Below, piece after piece: positions 53,434 through 62,961 of a stretch of 64,000 bases of DNA. Within the stretch, counting starts at the first letter, position 1; every line of letters starts with the position of its first letter. Origin of the DNA: Bacillus sp. HSf4 (GTDB taxonomy: Bacteria; Bacillota; Bacilli; Bacillales; Bacillaceae); the NCBI RefSeq assembly GCF_029537375.1, contig NZ_CP120679.1:3701501-3765500 (forward strand), in the 5' to 3' direction. A model generated the notes under the pieces. The model did no database searches. It saw only the letters and a list, made by a program, of their open reading frames with translations, and was not told the origin of the DNA. A program made the translations under genes and the position numbers.

Positions 53434-56307
53434 TCAAGGTTTGACAGCTTCCTTCTCCTGAAGCCGTTCCTTCATTCTTTTTTTGTCGCGTTCGATGATC
53501 GGCTTCAAATAGCGTCCCGTATATGAACCTTCCGCCTTCATCACTTCTTCAGGCGTTCCGGCAGCGATAATTTTCCCTCCGCCGTCTCCGCCTTCCGGTC
53601 CCAAATCAATCAAATAATCAGCCGCTTTAATAATATCAAGGTTATGCTCAATAACAAGCACGGTGTCCCCATTATCAACGAGGCGCTGAAGAACGGTCAA
53701 AAGCCTTGCGATGTCATCGACATGGAGGCCTGTCGTCGGCTCGTCCAAAATGTAAAGGGATCGTCCTGTTGAACGCCGGTGCAACTCAGACGCCAGTTTG
53801 ACACGCTGCGCTTCACCGCCGGAAAGCGTTGTTGCAGGCTGTCCCAGTGTAATATAGCCGAGCCCTACATCATACAGGGTCTGCAGCTTGCGTTTGATCT
53901 TCGGTATGTTTTCAAAAAACTGCACCGCTTTTTCGACAGTCATTTCAAGCACATCGGAAATATTTTTCCCTTTGTACGTGACCTGAAGCGTCTCCCGGTT
54001 ATACCTCTTGCCATGACAGACTTCGCAAGGCACATATACATCCGGGAGAAAATGCATTTCGATTTTGATGATCCCGTCGCCCTTGCACGCCTCACAGCGG
54101 CCGCCTTTCACATTGAAACTGAAGCGGCCTTTCTTATAACCCCTGACTTTGGCCTCGTTCGTCTGAGCAAACACATCACGGATATCATCGAACACCCCGG
54201 TGTATGTGGCCGGATTCGACCTCGGTGTCCGGCCGATCGGAGACTGATCGATATCGATGACCTTTTCGAGATGCTCAATCCCTTTCATTTCTTTATGTTC
54301 TCCCGGCTTTGTCTTAGCCCGATGGAGCTTCTGCGCAAGTGTCTTGTGCAGAATTTCATTGACAAGCGTACTTTTCCCTGATCCGGAAACGCCTGTGACC
54401 GCGGCAAACACGCCGAGCGGAAATTTGACGGAAACATTTTTCAGGTTGTTTTCTTTAGCACCTTTGATTTCGATAAAGCGTCCGTCTGGTTTTCTTCTCT
54501 CAGCGGGAAGCGGGATAAACTTTTTCCCTGAAAGATATTGCCCTGTCAGTGATTTTTCATCATTCATCACTTCTTCCGGCTTCCCTGAGGAAATCACTTC
54601 TCCTCCGTGAATGCCCGCTCCCGGTCCGATATCAATTAAATAATCGGCGGCAAGCATCGTATCCTCGTCATGCTCAACGACGATCAAGGTATTGCCGATA
54701 TCACGCATGTTTTTCAGCGTATCAATCAGCCGGTCATTGTCGCGCTGGTGAAGGCCGATCGACGGCTCATCAAGGATGTAGAGGACGCCGGTCAGCCTTG
54801 AACCGATTTGCGTCGCGAGACGGATCCTCTGAGCTTCCCCGCCTGACAGGGTACCGGCGGCGCGGCTCAGCGTCAAATAATCAAGGCCGACATTGTTTAA
54901 AAACCCGAGCCGTTCTTCAATCTCCCGCAAAATCAGATTGGCAATCTTCATATCTTTCTCCGAAAGCTTTAGCTCACGGAAAAATTGAAGGGCGTTTGTC
55001 ACCGACATCTCGGTTATTTTTCCGATATGAAGGCCGTTTACCAAAACGGCCAATGCTTCCTTTTTCAGCCGGTATCCTTTACAGGAAGGGCACGGCTGGT
55101 TGGCCATGTATTTTTCCATCTGTTCGCGGATGTAGTCTGAGCTCGTTTCTTTATAACGTCTTTCGATATTTCGAATAACGCCTTCAAATTCGATATAACT
55201 TTCACGAACCTGACCAAAGTCATTTTCATATCTAAAATAGATCTGCTCCCCGCCGCTTCCATAGAGGATTTTCTCAAGCTGGTGTTTCGGCAGTTCCTTC
55301 ACCGGCACATCCATATCGATTCCATAATGGCTGCAAACCGCCTCCAAAAGCTTTGGATAATATTGGGAGCTCTGCGGTTCCCATGGTGCGATCGCATGCT
55401 GTTTAAGCGACAGCTCATCATTTGGAATCACAAGGTCGACATCGACTTCCAATTTAGAACCGAGACCGTCGCAACTTGGACAGGCGCCGAACGGACTGTT
55501 GAAAGAAAACATTCGCGGCTCGAGCTCTCCGATCGAGAAGCCACAGTGCGGACAGGCATGATGCTCGCTGAAAAGCAGCTCCTCTTCGCCGATTACATCG
55601 ATGATCACCCGTCCTTCGCCAAGGCGGAGCGCGGTTTCAAGCGAATCTGTGAGGCGGGCTGTCACGCCTTCTTTAATGACGATGCGGTCAACAACGACTT
55701 CGATCGAATGCTTTTTATTTTTCTCAAGTTCAATATCCTCGGAAAGGTCGTTCATTTCGCCGTCGATTCGGACTCTCACATAACCCTGTTTTCTAATTTG
55801 TTCGAGGATTTTCACATGAGTGCCTTTCCGCCCTGACACGACCGGAGCAAGCACTTGAATCTTCGTGCGTTCAGGATATTCCAGAATCCGGTCCGTCATC
55901 TGTTCGATCGTCTGCGACGTAATTTCAATGCCGTGAACAGGGCAAACCGGCTTCCCGACTCTCGCAAACAGCAAGCGGAGGTAGTCATAAATTTCCGTGA
56001 CCGTTCCGACCGTCGAACGGGGGTTGCGGCTCGTCGTTTTCTGATCGATGCTGATCGCTGGTGAAAGACCTTCGATCGCATCCACATCAGGTTTGTCCAT
56101 CTGCCCTAAAAACTGGCGGGCATACGCGGATAGAGACTCGACATAACGCCTTTGCCCCTCCGCATAAATCGTGTCAAACGCAAGGGACGATTTCCCTGAA
56201 CCCGAAAGGCCTGTCAGCACGACAAGCTTATCCCGAGGAATCGAGACATCGATGTTTTTCAGGTTATGAGCCCTTGCTCCTTTCACCTCAATTCGTTCCA
56301 TTGCCAT
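53434..56307 (-). CDS. uvrA: Excinuclease ABC subunit A, UvrA
   Basis: 957 aa. Two ABC ATPase units: Walker [13 protein letters not shown] near residue 33 and [14 protein letters not shown] in the second half, with signatures [14 protein letters not shown] and [14 protein letters not shown]. Zinc fingers are visible as [14 protein letters not shown]...[14 protein letters not shown], and CEACKGDG...CEVC. With UvrB it finds bulky DNA lesions in nucleotide excision repair. Lies 7 bp downstream of uvrB. Confidence 0.99.
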   Translation of the reverse strand: MAMERIEVKGARAHNLKNIDVSIPRDKLVVLTGLSGSGKSSLAFDTIYAEGQRRYVESLSAYARQFLGQMDKPDVDAIEGLSPAISIDQKTTSRNPRSTVGTVTEIYDYLRLLFARVGKPVCPVHGIEITSQTIEQMTDRILEYPERTKIQVLAPVVSGRKGTHVKILEQIRKQGYVRVRIDGEMNDLSEDIELEKNKKHSIEVVVDRIVIKEGVTARLTDSLETALRLGEGRVIIDVIGEEELLFSEHHACPHCGFSIGELEPRMFSFNSPFGACPSCDGLGSKLEVDVDLVIPNDELSLKQHAIAPWEPQSSQYYPKLLEAVCSHYGIDMDVPVKELPKHQLEKILYGSGGEQIYFRYENDFGQVRESYIEFEGVIRNIERRYKETSSDYIREQMEKYMANQPCPSCKGYRLKKEALAVLVNGLHIGKITEMSVTNALQFFRELKLSEKDMKIANLILREIEERLGFLNNVGLDYLTLSRAAGTLSGGEAQRIRLATQIGSRLTGVLYILDEPSIGLHQRDNDRLIDTLKNMRDIGNTLIVVEHDEDTMLAADYLIDIGPGAGIHGGEVISSGKPEEVMNDEKSLTGQYLSGKKFIPLPAERRKPDGRFIEIKGAKENNLKNVSVKFPLGVFAAVTGVSGSGKSTLVNEILHKTLAQKLHRAKTKPGEHKEMKGIEHLEKVIDIDQSPIGRTPRSNPATYTGVFDDIRDVFAQTNEAKVRGYKKGRFSFNVKGGRCEACKGDGIIKIEMHFLPDVYVPCEVCHGKRYNRETLQVTYKGKNISDVLEMTVEKAVQFFENIPKIKRKLQTLYDVGLGYITLGQPATTLSGGEAQRVKLASELHRRSTGRSLYILDEPTTGLHVDDIARLLTVLQRLVDNGDTVLVIEHNLDIIKAADYLIDLGPEGGDGGGKIIAAGTPEEVMKAEGSYTGRYLKPIIERDKKRMKERLQEKEAVKP

Positions 56308-56314
56308 ACTCTAT

Positions 56315-58300
56315 TCATCCTTCCGATTTTAACTCTAGAAGTAGGTCCCGAAGCTCGGCGGCCCGTTCGAAATCAAGCGCTTTTGCCGCTTCCTTCATAT
56401 CGTGCTCCATCTGGGCGATCACTTTTTCGCGCTCTTTCTTCGTCAGTTTTGAAAGCTTCGGTTCCTCTTTTGCTTTGTATTCTTCCTGTTCTTCAGCCAC
56501 ATGTGTCGCGCGGATGACGTCGCGGATCTTCTTGTTGATCGTTTTCGGTGTAATGCCGTGTTCCTTGTTGTATGCTTCCTGCTGCTGCCTGCGCCGCTTC
56601 GTTTCATTGATCGCGATTTCCATGGAGCCCGTGATGTTATCCGCGTACATGATGACCCGGCCCTCGGCATTTCTCGCCGCCCGGCCAATCGTTTGAATCA
56701 AGGAACGCTCAGAGCGGAGGAAGCCTTCTTTATCCGCATCCAATATCGCCACAAGCGAAACTTCAGGGATGTCAAGCCCCTCCCTCAGCAGGTTGATGCC
56801 GACGAGAACGTCATGCTTGCCGAGGCGCAGGTCGCGGATGATTTCGATCCGTTCCAGCGTTTTAATCTCGGAATGCAGATAGGTCACCTTTATGCCGATT
56901 TCCTTCAGGTAGTCGGTCAAATCCTCTGACATTTTCTTCGTCAGCGTCGTGACGAGGACGCGTTCATTCCGGTCGATGCGCTGCCTGATTTCGCCGATCA
57001 GGTCATCGATCTGCCCTTCGATCGGCCTTACTTCGATAATCGGATCGAGCAGTCCGGTCGGACGGATGATCTGTTCAACCATTTCAGGAGAATGTTCCAG
57101 TTCATACGGACCAGGCGTCGCAGAAACATACACTATGTTGTGAATGTGCTTTTCAAACTCTTCAAACCTCAGCGGCCTGTTGTCTAAAGCCGAAGGAAGC
57201 CGGAAGCCGTGGTCGACGAGGACCTGCTTTCTGGCCTGGTCTCCGTTGTACATTCCTCTCACCTGCGGAATCGTGACATGAGACTCATCGATGACCATCA
57301 AAAAGTCATCGGGAAAATAATCGAGCAGTGTATACGGAGTGGACCCTGCCGGACGCAGCGTCAAATGTCTGGAATAGTTTTCGATCCCTGAGCAAAAGCC
57401 CATTTCACGCATCATTTCCAGATCGTATCTCGTCCGCTGCTCAAGGCGCTGCGCTTCAAGCAGCTTGCCTTCATCATGCAGAACTTTAAGGCGTTCTTCC
57501 AGCTCCGATTCAATGTTCACGATCGCTTTCTTCATCTTTTCTTCACGGGTGACGAAGTGGGAAGCCGGAAAGATGGCAACATGGTCCCGCTCCCCTAAAA
57601 TTTCGCCTGTCAAGGCATCGACTTCCCTGATCCGTTCGATTTCGTCTCCGAAAAACTCGATGCGGATGCAGTGCTCATCCCTTGAAGCCGGAAAGATTTC
57701 GACGACATCGCCGCGCACCCTGAATGTCCCGCGCTGAAAATCGATGTCATTCCGGGCATACTGAATGTCAACGAGCTTTCTGAGAAGCTCATTGCGCTCA
57801 ATTTCCATCTCCGTTCTGAGCGAAAGCACGAGCTCTCTATATTCCTCCGGCGAACCCAAACCGTAAATACAAGAGACACTCGCCACGATGATGACATCTT
57901 TGCGTTCAAAAAGAGCGGATGTGGCTGAGTGCCTCAATTTATCTATCTCATCATTAATGCTGGCGTCTTTTTCAATAAACGTATCGGTCTGAGGCACATA
58001 GGCCTCCGGCTGATAGTAGTCGTAATAGCTCACAAAATATTCGACTGCGTTGTTCGGGAAAAACTCCTTAAACTCGCTGTACAGCTGACCGGCAAGCGTT
58101 TTGTTGTGGGCGATGACAAGCGTCGGTTTATTGACCTCTTTAATCACGTTTGACATCGTAAACGTCTTGCCTGTACCGGTCGCCCCCAGGAGCGTTTGAT
58201 GCTTTTTGCCTTCCCGAATGCCTGCAACAAGCTGTTCAATCGCTTTCGGCTGATCGCCCTGGGGCTGATAATTCGAGACTAATTCAAAGCGGTCTTTCAC
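56315..58300 (-). CDS. uvrB: Excinuclease ABC subunit B, UvrB
   Basis: 661 aa from GTG 58300 (ACGGAGGC upstream). Helicase motifs: Walker [16 protein letters not shown], the beta-hairpin [15 protein letters not shown] that probes [12 protein letters not shown], and QTIGRAARN (motif VI). A C-terminal UVR domain ([20 protein letters not shown]) binds UvrC. Verifies the lesion found by UvrA. SOS-induced through the LexA box upstream. Confidence 0.99.
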   Translation of the reverse strand: MKDRFELVSNYQPQGDQPKAIEQLVAGIREGKKHQTLLGATGTGKTFTMSNVIKEVNKPTLVIAHNKTLAGQLYSEFKEFFPNNAVEYFVSYYDYYQPEAYVPQTDTFIEKDASINDEIDKLRHSATSALFERKDVIIVASVSCIYGLGSPEEYRELVLSLRTEMEIERNELLRKLVDIQYARNDIDFQRGTFRVRGDVVEIFPASRDEHCIRIEFFGDEIERIREVDALTGEILGERDHVAIFPASHFVTREEKMKKAIVNIESELEERLKVLHDEGKLLEAQRLEQRTRYDLEMMREMGFCSGIENYSRHLTLRPAGSTPYTLLDYFPDDFLMVIDESHVTIPQVRGMYNGDQARKQVLVDHGFRLPSALDNRPLRFEEFEKHIHNIVYVSATPGPYELEHSPEMVEQIIRPTGLLDPIIEVRPIEGQIDDLIGEIRQRIDRNERVLVTTLTKKMSEDLTDYLKEIGIKVTYLHSEIKTLERIEIIRDLRLGKHDVLVGINLLREGLDIPEVSLVAILDADKEGFLRSERSLIQTIGRAARNAEGRVIMYADNITGSMEIAINETKRRRQQQEAYNKEHGITPKTINKKIRDVIRATHVAEEQEEYKAKEEPKLSKLTKKEREKVIAQMEHDMKEAAKALDFERAAELRDLLLELKSEG

Positions 58301-58367
58301 AAAAAAGCCTCCGTTTCTTTACGAAATCTTCCTGTTTTATTATTTTAACACATCCAAACAAAAAATA

Positions 58368-58381
58368 CGAACTAAAGTTCG
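58368..58381. promoter_or_regulatory. LexA (DinR) box upstream of uvrB
   Basis: CGAACTAAAGTTCG is a perfect match to the Gram-positive SOS box CGAAC-N4-GTTCG, 68 bp before the uvrB start. Confidence 0.92.
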
Positions 58382-58479
58382 GTTTTTGTGTTTTTCCACA
58401 AACCGTTTTTTCGATCCATCAAAAAATCCCTCCTTTTTCTCATCAAAAGCAGGGCTTCACAGCAAATTCACGGCGGTTT

Positions 58480-58713
58480 CTATGAGTCTTCCTTCTTTTC
58501 GCCGGCCTTTTTGGCCGCATAAAGAGCACCGGCCACAAGCGAGACGATATCAAGTCCTACGATAAAAAAGGTTTCCGTATAACCCTTTAAATAGGAAGCG
58601 AATAACAGCGCAGCCGTAAGCGCGATTCCGACATAATGATTATAGGTCACCCTTGTAAAAAACAAGACAAGGAAAAAAGGAAAAATTAGTGCAAAAACGG
58701 CTTTTGTAAACAC
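58480..58713 (-). CDS. csbA: CsbA, small membrane protein
   Basis: 77 aa from GTG 58713, five bases after GAGGAGGG; this matches B. subtilis CsbA (76 aa). Two to three hydrophobic helices (FTKAVFALIFPFFLVLFFTR, YVGIALTAALLFASYLKG, IVGLDIVSLVAGALYAAKK). csbA is SigB-controlled in B. subtilis, but here I see only a SigA-like promoter. Located upstream of uvrB as in B. subtilis. Confidence 0.92.
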   Translation of the reverse strand: MFTKAVFALIFPFFLVLFFTRVTYNHYVGIALTAALLFASYLKGYTETFFIVGLDIVSLVAGALYAAKKAGEKKEDS

Positions 58714-58746
58714 AAAAACCCTCCTCACGTTTGTTGATCTTATTCG

Positions 58747-58775
58747 ATTATATTAAAGAACAAAGAAACGGACAA
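58747..58775 (-). promoter_or_regulatory. csbA promoter (SigA type)
   Basis: On the minus strand TTGTCC (58770-58775), 17-bp spacer, TATAAT (58747-58752), about 34 bp before the csbA start. A SigB consensus (GTTTAA / GGGTAT) was not found. Confidence 0.65.
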
Positions 58776-58837
58776 ACGCGGGCACTCACTTTTTTATGTT
58801 ACCCAAATGAAAGCCGCATTATTCGAAAGCGGCTCTT

Positions 58838-59098
58838 CTAAAAGGCGAAAAATAATGAGATTCCGGCCGCCAATAGATTCGGCAGCGCAAAAACGGCGAG
58901 TCCATTCGTCATCTTTCCGTTCCCGTCTCTTCCACCAAAACGATCTCCGCTCACGAACGAAAGCAAGGCTGACAGAATCATTGAGCCAAGACCGGCTGTT
59001 CCGGAAATTTTGTAGATAAAGGTCCAATCGCCGGCAACCGCCGAAATCAGTGCAGCAGCAAAACATACGATTATACCCGAGAGAAAAGCCTTTTTCAT
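58838..59098 (-). CDS. DUF5316-like small membrane protein
   Basis: 86 aa, ATG 59098 after GAAGGAGTAGGTTGA. Two hydrophobic N-terminal helices (AFLSGIIVCFAAALISAVAG, GTAGLGSMILSALLSFVSGD) and a C-terminal one (LAVFALPNLLAAGISLFFAF), with a charged GDRFGGRDGNGK loop. The layout is that of DUF5316 proteins in Bacillus. Function unknown. A long alternative frame from 59102 is a shadow. Confidence 0.75.
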   Translation of the reverse strand: MKKAFLSGIIVCFAAALISAVAGDWTFIYKISGTAGLGSMILSALLSFVSGDRFGGRDGNGKMTNGLAVFALPNLLAAGISLFFAF

Positions 59099-59189
59099 TC
59101 AACCTACTCCTTCAACCAGATCTATTCATCACAATATCGGAACGTTAGAAAAAACACAATAAAAACGGTTCGCGTTTCTTTTACAATAA

Positions 59190-59220
59190 GAGAAAAAGCG
59201 CCTGAACCAGACGCTTTTTT
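59190..59220 (-). terminator. minJ terminator
   Basis: AAAAAGCG-CTG pairs with CAG-CGCTTTTTT, symmetrical enough to act on both strands; lies 13 bp past the minJ stop. Confidence 0.75.
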
Positions 59221-59232
59221 GGGAAACCGGAA

Positions 59233-60441
59233 TTAGTGCGTTTCCTTAGCCGCAGCCGTTTCGGCAAGGGCCGGAGCTTCATCTTTCACAAACAAAATCC
59301 CGAGCTCATGATGCTCTCCTTCATATGAAGCCCTCTGCTCAAAGCGGACCTCGTTGTTCAAGCCGACCACTTCAAGCTTGAAGAAGGCGCGGTTTTTTTG
59401 GAGTGCTTCATAAAAATCCGCTTCATTTTTGACTTCGATGCCGTTCACTTTCGTAATAATTTCGCCGATCTGAAGGCCGAGGCCGGCAGCCGGGGTGTTG
59501 GGAATGATCCCGAGCACCATCAGCCCGCGATCTCTTTTAGAAAAGTAGAAAGGTGCGGAATTATCGTTCATCCGCTGCTTCCAAGTCAGAAAGGCTCTGC
59601 CGGCCACAGCGGTAACGGCTGCTGCGGCGGCAAGCGGCGTCCACCATATACTTCCTGCTGCAATCAGCAATGTGATGATACCGAGAACACTGATGCGCCT
59701 TGCTGTAATTTTGATGCTGACAATCGGAAGCGACCCTTGAACCCGCTGCCCGAAACCGACAAAATACGGGATCCACAATAATTGAAAGGCGCCGTCGTGA
59801 ACGGACAGAACAGGCCACCATGGGACGGACGATTCGATCGCCTGCCCGGGAATCAAAATGAACAAAGGCAGGAGCCAAACGCGGCCCGCGATCTGCTGTC
59901 CGATCGGCAGCCCCCTCCTGCTCATCACAATTGACGGGGACGTCCTGACATGGGCCGTTTTGTAAGCCAGCATCCCTTCAGTAAACAGAAGAAGACCGAG
60001 CAGGACGGCGGCTGCCGGCCAATTTGCGAAGGATAGCTGCGGGATCACCTGATCAATCGCGTCCGGATTGACGTACTCGAGCGCAATGCCGGCTAATATG
60101 CTCAAGCCGAGCGTGTAAGCCGAAGACAGCATGCTCTGCCTGAACGTTAAAGCACAAATTGCGGTCACTGCCGCAATGATGATCAGCATTCCGAACGGGA
60201 GGGACAGCCCCAGTCCAAAGGTAACAATGGACAGAAGGATGCCCGCCAAAATCCCTTTTGAATATGTAAACTGAAGTTCATCATAAATATCTTCAATGCG
60301 CGTATGAAATGTTTTTCTTTCACGTTTGATCCGGGCATAGCCGTAAGCCAAGCTCATGACCATCATAAAATAGAAGAGCGGGTGCACAAAAAACCATCCG
60401 GCTCCTTTTAAAAGTTCAATCAAGCTTTCTTCAACTGACAA
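59233..60441 (-). CDS. minJ: Division topology protein MinJ
   Basis: 402 aa from TTG 60441, about nine bases after GAGGCGGTG; the product starts MSVEESLIELLKGAGW, as MinJ should, while the frame to 60543 adds unrelated residues. Six or more transmembrane helices are followed by a C-terminal PDZ domain (IIPNTPAAGLGLQIGEIITK). MinJ links MinD to DivIVA at the septum and also affects swarming. Confidence 0.92.
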   Translation of the reverse strand: MSVEESLIELLKGAGWFFVHPLFYFMMVMSLAYGYARIKRERKTFHTRIEDIYDELQFTYSKGILAGILLSIVTFGLGLSLPFGMLIIIAAVTAICALTFRQSMLSSAYTLGLSILAGIALEYVNPDAIDQVIPQLSFANWPAAAVLLGLLLFTEGMLAYKTAHVRTSPSIVMSRRGLPIGQQIAGRVWLLPLFILIPGQAIESSVPWWPVLSVHDGAFQLLWIPYFVGFGQRVQGSLPIVSIKITARRISVLGIITLLIAAGSIWWTPLAAAAAVTAVAGRAFLTWKQRMNDNSAPFYFSKRDRGLMVLGIIPNTPAAGLGLQIGEIITKVNGIEVKNEADFYEALQKNRAFFKLEVVGLNNEVRFEQRASYEGEHHELGILFVKDEAPALAETAAAKETH

Positions 60442-60656
60442 GGAAACGTTCACCGCCTCAAACCAAGCATGCAGGTGCCGCCGCACATGCGACGGCCTTT
60501 TCACGTTGGATATTTTATGGAGAAATCCAGCTTGTCTTGGCATCCTTTAGCAAAGGAACAACAGAGGACGGACGCTCAGACGGAGACGCCTGAGCAGTGC
60601 CTCGATTCGTCACTTGCAAGACGCCGGGCGCTTTTAAACGCGCATTCGTGACGAGA

Positions 60657-60692
60657 AATGCCAGCACCTTCAGGCAAGCTGGTGCATTTTAT
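60657..60692 (-). terminator. Terminator downstream of swrA
   Basis: CCAGC and GCTGG arms with flanking GC pairs between swrA and minJ; T-run stronger on the plus strand. Confidence 0.5.
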
Positions 60693-60740
60693 TATTATTC
60701 TAACAAATAATAAAATCCTTGGGTATGGTAAACGCGAGGT

Positions 60741-61094
60741 TTATTTTTCTTGGCTCATCCAAAGCGTCACATTGGAGAGCGAAAAATCCTTTAAATAATG
60801 ATTGACCTCAACATCCAAAATATCTCCAATCAGCTGCATGGACCGTTTGATATCTGTTAAATTGATGCCAAGGCGCTTATGGTTGTCCATCAAATAGTTG
60901 AAATAAAGCTCCGCACATTCCTCATTAATGTCTTCCACACTCTCAACGGAAGTGTAGTTCACGAGGTATCTGCTGAACAGCATCAGCAGCCCCACTGCCT
61001 TTGTAGCGGAAAATGTAACGTCTTGTGATCGAACTTTTAACTGCTCCACTAATTCATAGTATTTTTTCTCTCTCACAATACTTGCCCTTTTCAA
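60741..61094 (-). CDS. swrA: Swarming motility regulator SwrA
   Basis: 117 aa, ATG 61094. The sequence MKRASIVREKKYYELVEQLK, then FSATKAVGLLMLF, is that of SwrA (SwrAA). SwrA with DegU~P activates the fla/che operon and raises flagellar number. The codons for EKK-Y contain a run of six A (61062-61067 on plus as T6). In B. subtilis laboratory strains a longer A-run at this site frameshifts the gene; here the frame is intact. Confidence 0.93.
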   Translation of the reverse strand: MKRASIVREKKYYELVEQLKVRSQDVTFSATKAVGLLMLFSRYLVNYTSVESVEDINEECAELYFNYLMDNHKRLGINLTDIKRSMQLIGDILDVEVNHYLKDFSLSNVTLWMSQEK

Positions 61095-61446
61095 TCGTGT
61101 ACCCCCATTTATGATTTATATATAAGAAAAGCGCAAGCGTCAGACGACTCCACCAACCAGAGACGAAGAACGCAAACAGCGCTAACATTCTTCGCAAAAA
61201 AAATGCACGCATTATAATTTATGAAAGGTCTGTTTCTATTTTAAAAACTTTTCCTTTGCTATACAACTTGCAAAAGTTACATTTTTACTGCATCTTTACA
61301 TCCTTATAAAGTCTCCCATATACTTATGTTATCGGGTCATTTCTATTCATTATGAATGTTTTTTTTATGAAAAAACAAAAATTTTAGGTAAAAAGGTTGA
61401 GAATTTACTTTCCGAATATAAGAAAAGTGAGGATATTCCGTTATCC
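61095..61446. other. Long swrA upstream region
   Basis: About 350 bp of AT-rich DNA between swrA and ctpB, probably regulatory for swrA. No gene seen. Contains the ctpB terminator at its left-hand ctpB end. Confidence 0.5.
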
Positions 61447-61456
61447 TCACTTTTTG
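61421..61456. terminator. ctpB terminator
   Basis: AAAGTGAGGATA, six-base loop, TATCCTCACTTT: a near-perfect 12-bp stem flanked by A- and T-runs, overlapping the ctpB stop codon. Confidence 0.9.
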
Positions 61457-62838
61457 TCAAATAGCACTTTCAACGCTGCCTGAAGCTGCAGATCGTTTTG
61501 ATCATCCATCTTTTTTTCCTCGATCCGAAGATTCATTGTATTTGCCGTTTTTTGGTCAATGACCCCATTCTTTTTCATCTTATTTTGTGCCTGAAAGGCC
61601 AGCACCGCTTTTTTAGTGCCTTCATGGAAGTATCCGTCATACCGGCCGGGATCAAAGCCAAGACCTTTTAAAAGCAGCTGGGCGCGCTTGATTTCACGGC
61701 TGTTCATATCGAGCTTGAGCGGCTCTTTCAGCTGTACAGGTCCCACTGAGAAATAAGCAGGCTGTGCTACGGGAACGGTCGGCTGGATTCCTTTCTTATG
61801 GATCCAGTTTCCTTTTGGTGTCAGCCATTTATACAAGGTCAGCTTGATATTGCTTCCATCCCCCATCGGAACAGCCTGCTGCACAGTGCCTTTCCCAAAA
61901 GAAGGGTCGCCGACGACCTGATAACCCTCCGCTTCTTTTAATGCACCGGCAAGAATTTCCGAAGCGGAAGCGCTCCCTTTATCCGTGATCACACTTACAG
62001 GATATGGCTTTTTCTCTTTAAGTTTGGAGAAGTATTGCTTTTTATTTCCGTTTCTTTCGGCAATTTGAATATACGGATGATCTTTTGTCACAAAATGTTT
62101 TAAAATTTCTTCAACACTTTGCAAATATCCTCCGGGATTCCCCCTCACATCCAACACAAGACCTTTTATTCCCTTTTTCTCAAGCCTTTTCAGTTCTGCC
62201 GCAAAATCCTTGGCTGTATGTTCGGAAAAAGAAGAAATCGCGATGTAACCGACCGGCTTGTTCTGTACTTTCTTAATGGATGCAAAAACGGTCTCAAGCG
62301 GGATTTCGTCGCGTTTGATCTTAAATGTCAGCTGATCTCTCATACCGGGGCGGTGAACCTTCAGCGTAACCGTAGAACCCTTTTTTCCCCTGATCTTAAG
62401 TACGGCATCATTCAAATCCATTCCCGCCATCGATTCTCCGTCAATGCTCAAAATTTCATCATTCGGTTTTAATCCGGCCTTTTCTGCCGGAGACCTTTTA
62501 AATGGGGAAACGATGATGATCTTTCGGTCTTCCATGCCAATTTCCGCACCGATTCCTTCAAAGGAGGAATCAAGAGAATCGGAAAATCGTTTTGCAGTCT
62601 GTTTATCCATATAAACGGAATATGGATCGTTTAATGTTGAAAGCATGCCTTGAATGGCGCCTTCCAACAGCTTTTCTTTATCTACCTGCTCTACATATTC
62701 GTTTGAGATCAGATCGTACGCTTTTTCAATCTTCTGCATGGCTTCATCTTTGCCCTCCGCAAGGGCTGGGGCAGCACCTGATAAAAGACCATACAGCAGG
62801 CAGACGGCCATGATGAGACGTGCAATTTTCTGGTTCAT
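61447..62838 (-). CDS. ctpB: Carboxy-terminal processing protease CtpB
   Basis: 463 aa secreted S41 protease. A signal peptide ends near APALA (residue 27). PDZ domain at about 95-165 (IIVSPFKRSPAEKAGLKPND), catalytic Ser291 in KGSASASEIL, Lys316 and Gln320 in SFGKGTVQ, and a C-terminal peptidoglycan-binding-like domain (GRYDGYFHEGTKKAVLAFQ). In B. subtilis CtpB cleaves SpoIVFA during sporulation to release pro-SigK processing. Confidence 0.95.
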   Translation of the reverse strand: MNQKIARLIMAVCLLYGLLSGAAPALAEGKDEAMQKIEKAYDLISNEYVEQVDKEKLLEGAIQGMLSTLNDPYSVYMDKQTAKRFSDSLDSSFEGIGAEIGMEDRKIIIVSPFKRSPAEKAGLKPNDEILSIDGESMAGMDLNDAVLKIRGKKGSTVTLKVHRPGMRDQLTFKIKRDEIPLETVFASIKKVQNKPVGYIAISSFSEHTAKDFAAELKRLEKKGIKGLVLDVRGNPGGYLQSVEEILKHFVTKDHPYIQIAERNGNKKQYFSKLKEKKPYPVSVITDKGSASASEILAGALKEAEGYQVVGDPSFGKGTVQQAVPMGDGSNIKLTLYKWLTPKGNWIHKKGIQPTVPVAQPAYFSVGPVQLKEPLKLDMNSREIKRAQLLLKGLGFDPGRYDGYFHEGTKKAVLAFQAQNKMKKNGVIDQKTANTMNLRIEEKKMDDQNDLQLQAALKVLFDKK

Positions 62839-62878
62839 CCTATACCTCCTCTTCTCGCTGCACTATGTTTGCTTGATG

Positions 62879-62905
62879 TAGTATGTGCCAACATTGCTGT
62901 TTTCA
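62879..62905 (-). promoter_or_regulatory. SigG/SigF-like promoter of ctpB
   Basis: On the minus strand TGAAAA (62900-62905), 14-bp spacer, CATACTA (62879-62885), a canonical forespore -10. Agrees with forespore expression of ctpB in B. subtilis; the -35 is less certain. Confidence 0.6.
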
Positions 62906-62919
62906 TGTAATGAAGGGTT

Positions 62920-62950
62920 CAAAAAAACCGCCGGATGACACCGGCAGTTT
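62920..62950 (-). terminator. Terminator of the dehydrogenase gene
   Basis: On the minus strand CTGCCGG pairs with CCGGCGG (one wobble) and is followed by seven T residues. Confidence 0.8.
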
Positions 62951-62961
62951 TTCATTGTTAC

